Of a stretch of 64,000 nt of DNA, positions 44,567-53,019 are shown one piece after another. Position 1 is the stretch's first letter, and each line of letters begins with the position of its first letter. The notes beneath the pieces were generated by a model. The model was given only the letters and a program-made list of their open reading frames with translations. It ran no database searches and was not told the DNA's origin. Source of the stretch: Polyangiaceae bacterium (GTDB taxonomy: Bacteria; Myxococcota_A; Polyangia; Polyangiales; Polyangiaceae); contig JABFXY010000025.1 of assembly GCA_013361525.1 (NCBI GenBank), forward strand, positions 161,854 through 225,853, read 5' to 3'. The translations under genes and the position numbers were made by a program.

Positions 44567-45019
44567 TTAGGCTAGCCGGTCTTCGCCACTTGGCAGCAGA
44601 GTTCCCGATAGGACGGCGTCGAGGTTCAAGCGCTCCCCGGAGTCGTGCGCGGAAACGAACCGTAGGACGTAGTTGTACGTCTTGACGGCCGAATCGCGCG
44701 CAGTGGCGCCATCCGGTCCAAAACATCGCACCGCGACGCGCACCGTCAAGATGCGGCCCACGGAGACTCCGGCGGGGAGGCGTTGCGCTCGATGGATGCC
44801 GAGCTCACGGACGAGGGCGGCTGGAAGTTGGCCCGAGATGGTTGCGCAGCGTGTCCGCGACGCTTGATCGCCACCACGCGTTTGGAGCGCGGTCATGCGA
44901 GATCCTTCGCGCGCCGCGATCGCCTGAAGCATTGCGCAAACGTCCTCGAAGAATGCGACACCCGGTTCCGTATCGTCGAGGAGAGAAACGCTGAGGGTGT
45001 ATGGAGTCATGGTCGGCAT
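44567..45019 (-). CDS. Release-factor-like protein lacking the GGQ domain
   Basis: 150 residues from ATG 45019 (ATG 45010 is also possible). The middle matches the PCRF domain of RF1/RF2: ISGQLPAALVRELGIHRAQRLP, then GRILTVRVAV corresponds to the GVHRVQR-GRIHTS region. Then, where the codon-reading and GGQ domains should be, about 100 residues are missing. The chain resumes as TYNYVLRFVSAHDSGERLNLDAVLSGTLLP, matching the RTYNF...DHR...LDAVLDGDL tail of release factors. So it keeps the ribosome-factor ends without the hydrolytic centre. 19 bases downstream of the next gene and 25 upstream of the ADP-ribosylglycohydrolase. Possibly an anti-release or rescue-linked protein (inference). Confidence 0.6.
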   Translation of the reverse strand: MPTMTPYTLSVSLLDDTEPGVAFFEDVCAMLQAIAAREGSRMTALQTRGGDQASRTRCATISGQLPAALVRELGIHRAQRLPAGVSVGRILTVRVAVRCFGPDGATARDSAVKTYNYVLRFVSAHDSGERLNLDAVLSGTLLPSGEDRLA

Positions 45020-45038
45020 GCAGGGTCGGCTGCGATGC

Positions 45039-45671
45039 TCATGTGCGCCGTTGCTTCGCGAATGCCGCGGCGTGCTCCAGCGCATACTTGAAGTCGTGAG
45101 CGACAGGTTTCTCGGTGACGTCGTCCCAAGCCTCGATTGTCGCGAGGCTCAGATCGTCACCAGGCCATTGCAGCGTCATCTGAATGGCCCGCCCGTCGAG
45201 GTATGCGAGGAACGCGCCGCGCGAATCTCCGAGGCGCCACCCTTCGGCGAGCACGATTGTCGACAGCACGCCGCGCTCCTCCAGCATACGCCTCAACCCG
45301 ATCCACAGCGGAGCGTCGACCGTGTGGAGGTCCTTATTCAGCAGTTGAGGGACCTCCGGTCCGAGGTCGACCCGTGGGGTCTCCAGCGTGCGACACCGAA
45401 GCGGCGGCAGCTCTCTCGAGAGCGCGTCGGCGTCTGCATCGCCCGGGCGCTTCGACCACCCTTTCCAGCGCCCGAGAATCGACTCGGCTTCGTATGGCAG
45501 GTCGAAGGCACGCCGGAAGATCATCGTCGCTTCCCACAGGCCATACTCTCGTTCGACGCGCTCGCGCACCAGCGCCAGCATCTCATTCAGTGGTGCTTGC
45601 GCTTGCAGCAACGCCCGCACGTCGGCGACGACATCGCCGAACGTTCCTTCCGTCTCGTCATGCTTCTCCAT
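45039..45671 (-). CDS. Hypothetical protein, first gene of a four-gene operon
   Basis: 210 residues, soluble, no signal or membrane segment. An N-terminal helical part (FGDVVADVRALLQAQAPLNEMLALVRERVEREYG) precedes a mixed alpha/beta region with Trp-rich motifs (GRWKGWSKRPG, LWIGLRRMLEERG). The last third (GDSRGAFLAYLDGRAIQMTLQWPG) could be an Imm-like or DUF strand set, but no family is recognised. It heads the run that continues with the release-factor-like, ADP-ribosylglycohydrolase and SGNH genes, with gaps of 19 to 34 bases. Confidence 0.65.
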   Translation of the reverse strand: MEKHDETEGTFGDVVADVRALLQAQAPLNEMLALVRERVEREYGLWEATMIFRRAFDLPYEAESILGRWKGWSKRPGDADADALSRELPPLRCRTLETPRVDLGPEVPQLLNKDLHTVDAPLWIGLRRMLEERGVLSTIVLAEGWRLGDSRGAFLAYLDGRAIQMTLQWPGDDLSLATIEAWDDVTEKPVAHDFKYALEHAAAFAKQRRT

Positions 45672-45811
45672 TGCAACATGATCATAGCGGTGAATAGGTG
45701 GTCACCGACGAAACTCGAAACGTATTGAAGGTCCGGCGTTGTTTGGGTGGGCATGGCTGCGGCTACGGGCGGCTGCCAAACGACGGGCGGCGCCGCGGCG
45801 CCCTGACGCAG

Positions 45812-46474
45812 TCAACCGCCACGGCCTCGCGAGCGCGTCTCATCGTTCGCGTACGCAGCTCGGAGCTCGCTCAACGCTCGGAAGTACTCGGAGTGGCGCT
45901 GTGGGTCAGGCCGCGCAGGTCGCGCTCGCTCGAGCTCGGAGACGAGGTCCGCCGGCACGCCGAATCGGCAAAGGACGCTGATGGCGCGCCACCGCACGGT
46001 GAAGAGCGGATCGTCCAACCTTCGCATCAGACTCGGAACGAGATGATCGGCAGGGAACTCCCTCGCCAACGCGGAGCTTCCGAGCCGAGCCGCCGGGGAA
46101 TCGGACTCGAGGCTCTTCTGAACCGCGACGTCGGCGCCTTGCGCGCCCCAGAGGGATGTGGGCAATGCCCCGTACACACGACAGTCGCAGACGACCGCGA
46201 ACGCGCGTAGGACCGAGAACGCCGCTCCGACAATGTGAAAATTAGGCCCGTCCAGGTGCTCGAGAACGGGCGCAAGCTCGTCGCACGAAGGTTGTGCATG
46301 AGGCACCGAAGCCGGCGGGCAGAAGCACGAGGTCGGGCTGAACCACGCTTTGCTCAGCGCCTGAAGGTCCCGCTGGACGGTTTTCGACCCGGTGCGAAGG
46401 CGTGCGAGCGCGCCGCGGGCCATCTGTTCCCCGCGGAGATTGGGATGGCCTATCGCGAGAAGTGGGTTGCCCAC
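45812..46474 (-). CDS. HEAT-repeat-like protein
   Basis: 220 residues by a GTG start; an ATG at 46423 is an alternative. From about residue 65 there are helical repeats in which the helix pairs fit HEAT: LAPVLEHLDGPNFHIVGAAFSVLRAF, SLESDSPAARLGSSALARE, LVPSLMRRLDDPLFTVRWRAISVLCRF. Scaffold or protein-binding role likely. The lone Cys cluster at 50-60 is unusual for HEAT. No enzymatic motif. Part of the minus-strand orphan-gene tract. Confidence 0.6.
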   Translation of the reverse strand: MGNPLLAIGHPNLRGEQMARGALARLRTGSKTVQRDLQALSKAWFSPTSCFCPPASVPHAQPSCDELAPVLEHLDGPNFHIVGAAFSVLRAFAVVCDCRVYGALPTSLWGAQGADVAVQKSLESDSPAARLGSSALAREFPADHLVPSLMRRLDDPLFTVRWRAISVLCRFGVPADLVSELERARPARPDPQRHSEYFRALSELRAAYANDETRSRGRGG

Positions 46475-46504
46475 AACAACATCCTTCTACCAGGCTCGTG
46501 TCTC

Positions 46505-48277
46505 CTAGTTCGCACGCCTGATGCGCATGATTCGAAGCCAACCCCCACATTCCTGTGTGCTTATGACGTAAAGCTCCTTCGACTGGTCGTTGTCGGTGTC
46601 GTACTCGAACAGCTCCACGTTCAGGGTGCTCGTGAGCTCTACCCAGTTGGAACCGTCCCTGACGCGTACCTCATTGACCCCGGTGTCGTCGCAGATCATC
46701 TCCACCGAGCGGATCGCAACCTCGCCGACGTCGAAGGGGAGCGAAACGGGTTGCCTCTCCTGGTCGATGGATTTTCCGCAGTAGCTGAACGTCTCTTTTT
46801 TGAACGAATCATAGTGGATGGGTCGCCCCCCCATCGGCTGACGGAGCTCGTACGCGCCGTCCGGACGAATGAGCACGGCATCTCCGAGCTCCAGGAACCC
46901 GTCGCTATCCCGGCGGGCGACCGGGAGAGAGTGGCGTCCCGCCTCGCTGAGCGATACCTGACCCGGCCCGCACGTTACGAGTGGCGGATCGACCTCGCGT
47001 GTGGTGCGAGCCACGGGATGATTTTCATAGAGCACTTCGACGATGATGTTCGTCGCGTTGCCACGGACGTAGTCCGCGTCGTGCGTCACATCACGCGGGG
47101 CGCATAGGGGCGTGGAATCGATCGAAGCCGCTGACGCTGGCGGAGGGGGCGCGCTTTGCTGTATCGCGCTCTCGGGTGGATGCTTCCGAACCCAATTCTT
47201 ACCGTCGTAGTGAACGATAGCCCCAGATGCACCGACGGCCCAGACATCGTCGCGCGATGATCCCCAGAGTGCCCAGAGGTCAGTGACCCCGGGCGGGTTT
47301 GGTGTCGCAGACCAAACAGTTCCGTCGTACGTCAGGATCTGCTCCCCGACGGCAAAGACCTTGTCCGCGGCGAAACCGAACAGCGCGGAGGGATAACCGT
47401 CGCGCGGAACCACCATGCGCGACCATCGTCGCCCGTCGAAGTGATATATCGAGTTGTGCGGACCGAGGGCGAAGACGTCGCCCGGTCCCGAACCCCATAG
47501 TGCGCCGAGATCGGTGTCGAATGCATTGGCGATGCGGCGCCAACCTTTGCGGTCGCGATGCAGCGTCGTTCCACGCTCACCGACGACGACTGCCGCATCA
47601 CCTTGCGACCACACGGCACGCGGGCAGGTGGGCTGGCGCGCCTTTGGAAGCGACACCTTTGCCCAGTCGTCTTCGAACCGCCGGAAGACCGCATCGGTTG
47701 AAAACGCAATGACATCACCGTTGCTTCCGCCGATTCCAAGGAACGGGGCTTCATCCCGCGTCTCGACTGACCAGTCTTGCCCGTCGAAATGGTGGATTGT
47801 TTCGTAATCTACGACGTAAACGTCGTCGGCCGCCGTCCCCCAAATGTCAGCGTCCGACTGGAGGTCAATCCCGGTGCTGGACCAGCGAGCGCCGTCGTAA
47901 TGCAGAAGCTCGGAGCTCCAGCCCCCTGCGTAGACGTCATTCGAGCCCGAGCCCCAGATCGAGCTGACCCCGCCCGGCGCGGAGAATTGTCTACGCCACT
48001 CGCGTCCGTCAAAGTGCAGGATCGATCCCTTCGAGCCGACCGCGAACACGTCGGCGGGCCCGGTTCCCCAAACTTCGACCAGGTCCTCGTCGGGCTCCGT
48101 CAATCGCTGCGCCGTTGTTGGCGCCGCGACCGCATTCGGAGGGGTCGACGACGCGTTGGGGTTGCCGACGGCGTCCACGTGGGAACGAGAGGACTGTGCA
48201 ACGTCCCCGGCGCACGCGTAGCCGAAGCACGCAGCTGAAAGCAGGGCGATCGCGCGAGCTCGTGCGTCACGCAACAT
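46505..48277 (-). CDS. Lipoprotein with WG/DV-AVG propeller repeats
   Basis: 590 residues from ATG 48277. Signal to a lipobox-like GYACAGD, then a low-complexity spacer. Residues 65-390 contain repeats of the pattern W-G-x-G-x2-D-V-x-A-V-G-x7-H-(F/Y)-D-G-x2-W (for example VWGTGPADVFAVGSKGSILHF), about seven blades. A beta-propeller surface protein of a type frequent in myxobacteria. The C-terminal 200 residues are a separate beta-rich domain with paired Cys. No catalytic motif. AT content is higher than in the core genes. Confidence 0.82.
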   Translation of the reverse strand: MLRDARARAIALLSAACFGYACAGDVAQSSRSHVDAVGNPNASSTPPNAVAAPTTAQRLTEPDEDLVEVWGTGPADVFAVGSKGSILHFDGREWRRQFSAPGGVSSIWGSGSNDVYAGGWSSELLHYDGARWSSTGIDLQSDADIWGTAADDVYVVDYETIHHFDGQDWSVETRDEAPFLGIGGSNGDVIAFSTDAVFRRFEDDWAKVSLPKARQPTCPRAVWSQGDAAVVVGERGTTLHRDRKGWRRIANAFDTDLGALWGSGPGDVFALGPHNSIYHFDGRRWSRMVVPRDGYPSALFGFAADKVFAVGEQILTYDGTVWSATPNPPGVTDLWALWGSSRDDVWAVGASGAIVHYDGKNWVRKHPPESAIQQSAPPPPASAASIDSTPLCAPRDVTHDADYVRGNATNIIVEVLYENHPVARTTREVDPPLVTCGPGQVSLSEAGRHSLPVARRDSDGFLELGDAVLIRPDGAYELRQPMGGRPIHYDSFKKETFSYCGKSIDQERQPVSLPFDVGEVAIRSVEMICDDTGVNEVRVRDGSNWVELTSTLNVELFEYDTDNDQSKELYVISTQECGGWLRIMRIRRAN

Positions 48278-48345
48278 TTTCTCGCTATTGCACAGCGTGC
48301 GCACCACGGGCTCCGCGCTTGTCCGGCAGTTTCTTGACGGCGTGC

Positions 48346-48729
48346 TCACAGAAGCGCGAGGTAGTCGAAGAAGCCCAGCACGACAATGACGGGCAGGCCG
48401 GCCGATAGCCACAGCACATACCCGACGCGGCTGCGTGAATTCCACGGAACGAACAGGATGGCCAGCATCCAGGCACCCGCGAGGATCCACGTCGGCGTGT
48501 CCGAGACGTTGTTCCAATATCCGAATTGAGCCAGATCGCCGCGGCCGGTCTTGTCCATGGCCAAGTCGGCGCGCCGCTGCGCGTAGATGAACGCCGCAAA
48601 GCTTGCAACCTGCACTGCCGCGAGACCGAGGAATGCGCATCTTCTCGCGATGGCGCTCAACGAGCGCTGCCGACCGTCATCCGGCATTGGGGCAGGGTGC
48701 CGTTCATTCATGGACGTCGACGTGTTCAT
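48346..48729 (-). CDS. Small integral membrane protein
   Basis: 127 residues. A hydrophilic N terminus of about 30 residues, then three hydrophobic segments: CAFLGLAAVQVASFAAFIYA, WILAGAWMLAILFVPW and GYVLWLSAGLPVIVVLGFFDYLALL. Trp/Tyr residues flank the helices as expected. No known family. 68 bases upstream of the propeller lipoprotein on the same strand. Confidence 0.65.
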   Translation of the reverse strand: MNTSTSMNERHPAPMPDDGRQRSLSAIARRCAFLGLAAVQVASFAAFIYAQRRADLAMDKTGRGDLAQFGYWNNVSDTPTWILAGAWMLAILFVPWNSRSRVGYVLWLSAGLPVIVVLGFFDYLALL

Positions 48730-48747
48730 GATGCTGTCGGTGTCAGA

Positions 48748-49344
48748 TTATCCAGAGCCGCACCGGCAGTCCTCCACAATCTCGACACTGCGTGCAACGA
48801 ATCTGAGCGCGCCGGAGCCTTGCTCGTAGTTGTCGACTCTAACCGTGAGCCCTTCCAGGCGATGGACAGCGGCGTCGACAATTTCCATTCCAAGCTCCGT
48901 TGGGCCTCCCTCGTCGATGCTGAGCTCACGTGGAGACGCGAAGCGGAGGCGAACCCGTCGTCCTGGCCGCACGAGCACCATGTCCGCGTACGGCTCAGAA
49001 CCGTCCGCGGGGATCAGGTCGAGTTTGAGCTCGGCGAGCCCATAATTGTGAGCATCGGGGAGTATCGGGTGCGGTGGGTCGATGCCCCAGCTTCGCGACA
49101 CGACTGCATCCAGCTCTGGCATGGAGTCGAGCAGCTCGTTGACCAGCGCGAGATACGCACGTGCAATTGCACGCTGGCGCGTCGATTCATGTCCGGTGAC
49201 GCGTGCACCAGAAGCACGGTGGTGAAGGCGCACGGTATGCTGGACCGAGCCCATCGGGTGGTCGGCGGTGGTCTCTACCCGGCCCGGCTCGAATAGCTGC
49301 CGCAGGGCGTGGATTACGTCTTGGACCGCCGGCGATGCCTGCAT
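48748..49344 (-). CDS. Hypothetical protein, mixed alpha/beta
   Basis: 198 residues from ATG 49344 (the frame opens at 49407). No signal or membrane part. A helical start (QDVIHALRQLFEPGRV), then HTVRLHHRASGARVTGHEST with several His, another helix, and a beta-rich C-terminal half (LAELKLDLIPADGSEPYADMVLVRPGRR, LRFVARSVEIVEDCRC). The closing CRCGSG is curious. No family recognised. 5 to 70 bases from the next gene upstream, so likely in an operon. Confidence 0.55.
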   Translation of the reverse strand: MQASPAVQDVIHALRQLFEPGRVETTADHPMGSVQHTVRLHHRASGARVTGHESTRQRAIARAYLALVNELLDSMPELDAVVSRSWGIDPPHPILPDAHNYGLAELKLDLIPADGSEPYADMVLVRPGRRVRLRFASPRELSIDEGGPTELGMEIVDAAVHRLEGLTVRVDNYEQGSGALRFVARSVEIVEDCRCGSG

Positions 49345-49411
49345 GGCATCGAGCGACGCGGCTGCTTCGAGCGGCTGACGGACACTCGAGCGGCTCGTCG
49401 CCGCCAACGCG

Positions 49412-49696
49412 TCACCGCGGCCGGAGCGAGTTGCGGAGAAGGAGGACCAAGGCGACCGGCACCATCCACGTGCCCGGATCGATCGCGGCGGGGAGCAACA
49501 ACCACCGGCCGAAGTGGGTGTGGCCCAGCGCCCAGCTCGTCGCGCTAAAAATGAGAGATAGCAGCGGGACGGGGGAATAGCCGCGCGTCGAGCCTTGCCT
49601 GCGATCTCGCACCACCGAAGCGATTCCCGCGATGTTTCCGATCGCGACCAGCGCCGCCAGGGTCGCGAGAGCGAGGGCGATTAGCTTCATCGGCAT
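49412..49696 (-). CDS. Small membrane protein
   Basis: 94 residues (ATG 49696, or 49690). Three hydrophobic segments: LIALALATLAALVAIGNIAGIASVV, YSPVPLLSLIFSATSWALG and WMVPVALVLLL, with a basic loop RDRRQGSTRG between the first two. No known family. Starts six bases after the stop of the metallophosphoesterase gene. Confidence 0.6.
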   Translation of the reverse strand: MPMKLIALALATLAALVAIGNIAGIASVVRDRRQGSTRGYSPVPLLSLIFSATSWALGHTHFGRWLLLPAAIDPGTWMVPVALVLLLRNSLRPR

Positions 49697-49702
49697 GGTC
49701 GC

Positions 49703-50380
49703 TTAGACTGAAGACCCTGCGGCACGTTTGTTCGGGATGAAGGTCGGCACAATCGCCTTGGTGTGTGGATCCATGTCGACCACTGTCGCGGCCCGCGTGC
49801 ATTCGTCGGTTGTCACGTTGGCGAAGGCTGTAACGCCGTCGCGCCAGAAGCCACCATCTTCGTGGATGTGGCCGAATAGATGTAGCGCAGGTTGCAAACG
49901 TTGGACGGCGTCCAATAGGTCGTCGCATCCGGCACGATGCCCCCCAACGAGATCTCCGATTCCCCGCGGCGGCCCGTGCGTTACCAAGACGTCGATCCGC
50001 GGTGGGATGTGGCTCCAACGCTCGCGCAGCGCGGGACCACGCGGAAGATTGAATGCCCACCCACAGAACTCCGGTTGCCACGGACTCCCCCAGAAGGAGA
50101 TCCCGGCGATGGTCGTACCTGAATCTTGGAGATAGGTGGCGACGCCCGCGAGCAAATGCTGCGCCAGCGCCGACTCCCGCGCGAAGCACCAGTCATGGTT
50201 GCCGGCAATAACGAGCTTGTATCGATGCGGCAGCTCGCGAAGCCAGCTCACCACCCGATGCAGCTCGTCGACCGAACCGCTCTGCAGTAGGTCCCCCGCG
50301 TGTACGAAGATGTCCCCGTCCGGAATGGCTGCCAGGTCGTCTTCGTAACAATGAGTATCGGCGACGGCGACGATTCGCAT
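49703..50380 (-). CDS. Calcineurin-like metallophosphoesterase
   Basis: 225 residues from ATG 50380. All five metal-binding blocks are visible: VADTHCYED (DxH), HAGDLL (GD), AGNHDWCF (GNHD), VLVTHGPPRG and LFGHIHEDGG (GHxH). Compact, single domain, no export signal. Likely a cytosolic phosphodiesterase on a nucleotide or small phosphate ester. The resemblance is to the small MPE group that also contains Rv0805-like and MPPED1/2-like enzymes. Embedded in the orphan tract with small membrane genes on both sides. Confidence 0.9.
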   Translation of the reverse strand: MRIVAVADTHCYEDDLAAIPDGDIFVHAGDLLQSGSVDELHRVVSWLRELPHRYKLVIAGNHDWCFARESALAQHLLAGVATYLQDSGTTIAGISFWGSPWQPEFCGWAFNLPRGPALRERWSHIPPRIDVLVTHGPPRGIGDLVGGHRAGCDDLLDAVQRLQPALHLFGHIHEDGGFWRDGVTAFANVTTDECTRAATVVDMDPHTKAIVPTFIPNKRAAGSSV

Positions 50381-50438
50381 CGGGGGGATTCTATCGTCGG
50401 CGAGCGCTCGAGCGGGGGACTTGCGCTCGCAAAAGCGC

Positions 50439-50741
50439 TCAATCCTCCACAGCAACGACCTTCCCGACGACGTCCGTCTCGAGCACCCAGCCGTTGATCC
50501 TGCCTATGTTGTTACCAATGAGGAGCTGGCGGTTTCGACGCTCTTTCACGATGTGGAGGAGGAATCCGCGGCGCCATCGAACGAAGACGACGTCTTCGAG
50601 CTCGACCTCATGCCCGCTCGCGGGGATGATGGTGACCAGTTGCCCGCTCTCGATCCGGCCACGCATCGACCCGCCGAGGGGGCGAACCCTCGCTGGCTCG
50701 CCCCGTGCCAGCGCTTCCCGCGCATCATTTACCCAGCCCAT
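50439..50741 (-). CDS. S24/S26-type peptidase-like protein
   Basis: 100 residues, all of it an S24/S26 fold: VRPLGGSMRGRIESGQLVTIIP holds the catalytic Ser in GGSM, LEDVVFVRW the following strand, then LLHIVKERRN (with a possible general-base Lys), and IGNNIGRINGWV, a conserved tail of a family of single-domain proteins of this type. No membrane helix, unlike signal peptidase, and no DNA-binding domain, unlike LexA. A free-standing Ser-Lys protease or a binding domain. ATG start at 50741. Confidence 0.7.
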   Translation of the reverse strand: MGWVNDAREALARGEPARVRPLGGSMRGRIESGQLVTIIPASGHEVELEDVVFVRWRRGFLLHIVKERRNRQLLIGNNIGRINGWVLETDVVGKVVAVED

Positions 50742-50786
50742 TGATGTGTGTCGGGGCCTGACGGCGACGCGTACCGCTTTCTGACA

Positions 50787-51134
50787 TCAGCCCGAGCGGT
50801 GACCCGCGAGATTGATGGCTGCGCAACACGCGATTGTCAGAACCGGAAGGAGCGCGAGACTCGCCGCGAGGGGAAGCTCCCGGCCGCAGTAGAGGGCGGT
50901 CGCCATTGTGAGGAGCAATGCCGCTCCGACGCCCTGGGGGAGGGTCGGCACGATTGCGACCGGACCGGTTTCTCGAGTCTGGCGGAACTCTGTCCATATG
51001 CCCCAGCCGAGCGACAGCAGACCGATCACGCCCATGAGAGCGCTCAGCGTTCCGACCATGGCGCTCCTCGGATGAGCGAGGGCGGCCCATCGCCGTCCTT
51101 CCTTCGCGTTCAACCCATCAAGGCCTCCCACCAT
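50787..51134 (-). CDS. Small membrane protein
   Basis: 115 residues from ATG 51134. An amphipathic N terminus (GLNAKEGRRWAALAH), three hydrophobic segments: MVGTLSALMGVIGLLSLGWGIW, GVGAALLLTMATALYCG and LAASLALLPVLTIACCAAINLA, with a basic turn EFRQTRET between 1 and 2. No family recognised. Overlaps nothing; 64 bases downstream of the YCII protein stop. Confidence 0.6.
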   Translation of the reverse strand: MVGGLDGLNAKEGRRWAALAHPRSAMVGTLSALMGVIGLLSLGWGIWTEFRQTRETGPVAIVPTLPQGVGAALLLTMATALYCGRELPLAASLALLPVLTIACCAAINLAGHRSG

Positions 51135-51198
51135 TCCGGGTGCAGAGAAGAGCCGGGGCGAGAGGCCATTTTCGATGATTTGAACCGCTCGGGCGGGC

Positions 51199-51933
51199 CT
51201 ACTCGGCGTCGTCGGTGTCGACGACGCGCACATCGATCTCGAGCGTGCCCCCGAGGATCTTCGCGTACGGCTTGCACAGGGCAATCGCTTCGTCCATGTC
51301 CGCCAGCTCCATGACGGCGAAGCCGCCGATGAGCTCTTTCGACTCGAGGAACGGCCCATCGGTCACGCGCAGGTTGTTGTTGGTGAACACGAGGCGCTTC
51401 GCGCTGGAGCTCGGTTTCAGCTTCAATGAGCTGACCAGTACGCCGGCCTTCGACATCTCCGTCTTGAGGCGTGAGATCGCCGCCTTTTGCTGCGGGCTTC
51501 GGCCGCTGCTCTCCGTTGCTTTATCGGCTTTGTCGATGAGCAACATCTGCAGCGGGGGATTTTCCGGGGCCGGCATCACGCCGATGTCCCAAGGCTCATT
51601 GACCTTGCCGAGCTCGATCTCTCCGTCGCCCAGGATCTTGCCGTAACGCTCCGCCCAGCCAATCGCCTCCTCGCGCGTGCGGACCTTGAGCATCAACGTC
51701 GCTGCCGGCAGCTCGTGCTCGCCTTGGTAGGGCCCCTGCTTCGCCGTGCACTTGCCATTGCGGAAGACCAAGCGCGTTCGCGTCTTGCTCGCGCCGAGGC
51801 CGGCGCCGTCGATGAGCTGCCCTCGCTCGGCGTAACCGGAGATGAAGGCGCCCATCTCGTGGACGAGCTCCATCGGGGGCGGGTTGCCCGCCTCGGTGTT
51901 CGCGTCGTTCTTGTGCATGATCATGAATCGCAT
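51199..51933 (-). CDS. Duplicated YCII (DGPF)-domain protein
   Basis: 244 residues made of two YCII-like halves. The first, MRFMIMHKND.. with GPYQGEHELPAATLMLKVRTREEAIGWAERYG, and the second, TDGPFLESKELIGGFAVMELADMDEAIALCKPYAKI, both carry the G-P-(F/Y) turn and a ferredoxin-like strand-helix-strand. Between them a short linker is homologous to neither. YCII proteins of this kind usually sit beside ECF sigma factors or extracytoplasmic signalling genes, but no sigma factor lies here. Function of the family is unsettled. Preceded by an AT-richer 174-base gap that should carry the promoter. Confidence 0.85.
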   Translation of the reverse strand: MRFMIMHKNDANTEAGNPPPMELVHEMGAFISGYAERGQLIDGAGLGASKTRTRLVFRNGKCTAKQGPYQGEHELPAATLMLKVRTREEAIGWAERYGKILGDGEIELGKVNEPWDIGVMPAPENPPLQMLLIDKADKATESSGRSPQQKAAISRLKTEMSKAGVLVSSLKLKPSSSAKRLVFTNNNLRVTDGPFLESKELIGGFAVMELADMDEAIALCKPYAKILGGTLEIDVRVVDTDDAE

Positions 51934-52107
51934 GTTCGACTCCTCGTAGCGGTGTGGGACGGCGGCACCTGCCGCCTTGTTACCAGCACGACGTCGGTCC
52001 TGAGGCGCGATCGACGGCTTCGAGGAAAAATCTGTAACTATCTAGAATTATGCACAAAAACTGCACGAGCTTCGTCTGGCCTGGACGTGTGCGCAGGTTT
52101 CGGCCGC

Positions 52108-52899
52108 TTAGTCGTCCAAGCTACCCATCGTCAGGTTGACGGTCGTTCCCGTCATGCCGCTCGCGCCATCGGACGCGAGGAACGCCGCTGCGTTCGCCAT
52201 CTCGGCGAGCGTCATCAAGCGCCGTGGGTGAGTCCTGCTCGCGAGCATGGCTTCCCACTGCTCCCATGTCAGTCCGGTCGCCTTGGAGCGAGGCTCGAAT
52301 GCTGCCCTGATTGTGGCTGACTCGGGCATGGCCTGCGGTCGTATACCGACCACGCGAATGCCATGCGGAGCGAGCTCGGCCGACAGATCGCGAGTGAGCG
52401 CTTCTTTGACGGCTTGTGCCGGCCCGTACCCACCGACCAAGGGAATGCCGGTTCGTGCGTGGAGTGCGGTGACGGTCATGATCACGCCCGACTTCTTCTC
52501 GAGCATGCGCCGCGCCGCCGACCGCGCAGTCAGGAAGTACGAAGTTGCGTAACTCGTAATAGGAAGACGGAATCGGTCGATATCCAGCTCTACCAGGGGC
52601 ACGCCGAGAATCTTGGCATCGTGCATTCCGACCGCGTTGAACGAGATGTCGACGCGGCCAGCGCCGTCGACCACCGACTGTAGATGATTGTCCACCGCAT
52701 CTTCGTCGAGAGCATCGACCTCCGCCGCTTTGGCCCAGCCGCCGGCCGAAACGATCTCCTTGGTGACGGCTTCGACTGGTGCCCGCCGGCGGCCCGTGAG
52801 AAAGACCTTGGCGCCTTCGCGTGCAAACGCGCGTGCAACACCGCCGCCGATCGCACCTCCGGCTCCGTAGACCACCGCGATCTTTTCTTTCAGCATCAT
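52108..52899 (-). CDS. Short-chain dehydrogenase/reductase with altered catalytic motif
   Basis: 263 residues from ATG 52899 with GGGAG six bases upstream. VVYGAGGAIGGGVARAFAREGA is the nucleotide loop (TGxxxGxG variant), and FNAVGMHD replaces NNAG. In the active site YGPAQ stands where YxxxK is expected: the catalytic Tyr is present but Lys is Gln. The Ser partner (TVTALHARTG) is also not at its usual place. The fold is certain; activity may be altered or lost. Ends in a VNLTMG strand typical of the family. Divergent from the 53 kb gene. Confidence 0.87.
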   Translation of the reverse strand: MMLKEKIAVVYGAGGAIGGGVARAFAREGAKVFLTGRRRAPVEAVTKEIVSAGGWAKAAEVDALDEDAVDNHLQSVVDGAGRVDISFNAVGMHDAKILGVPLVELDIDRFRLPITSYATSYFLTARSAARRMLEKKSGVIMTVTALHARTGIPLVGGYGPAQAVKEALTRDLSAELAPHGIRVVGIRPQAMPESATIRAAFEPRSKATGLTWEQWEAMLASRTHPRRLMTLAEMANAAAFLASDGASGMTGTTVNLTMGSLDD

Positions 52900-53019
52900 G
52901 TCCGGCTCCCTTGTGCCGGCGCCGGCTAGTCAGCGCCGTCCAACGAGGCAGACACCGGAACGGTCGGAAACTGGGCGCACTCCTTTTCGCCCTCTCAGGA
53001 AGTAAGCTGGGATCGACGC

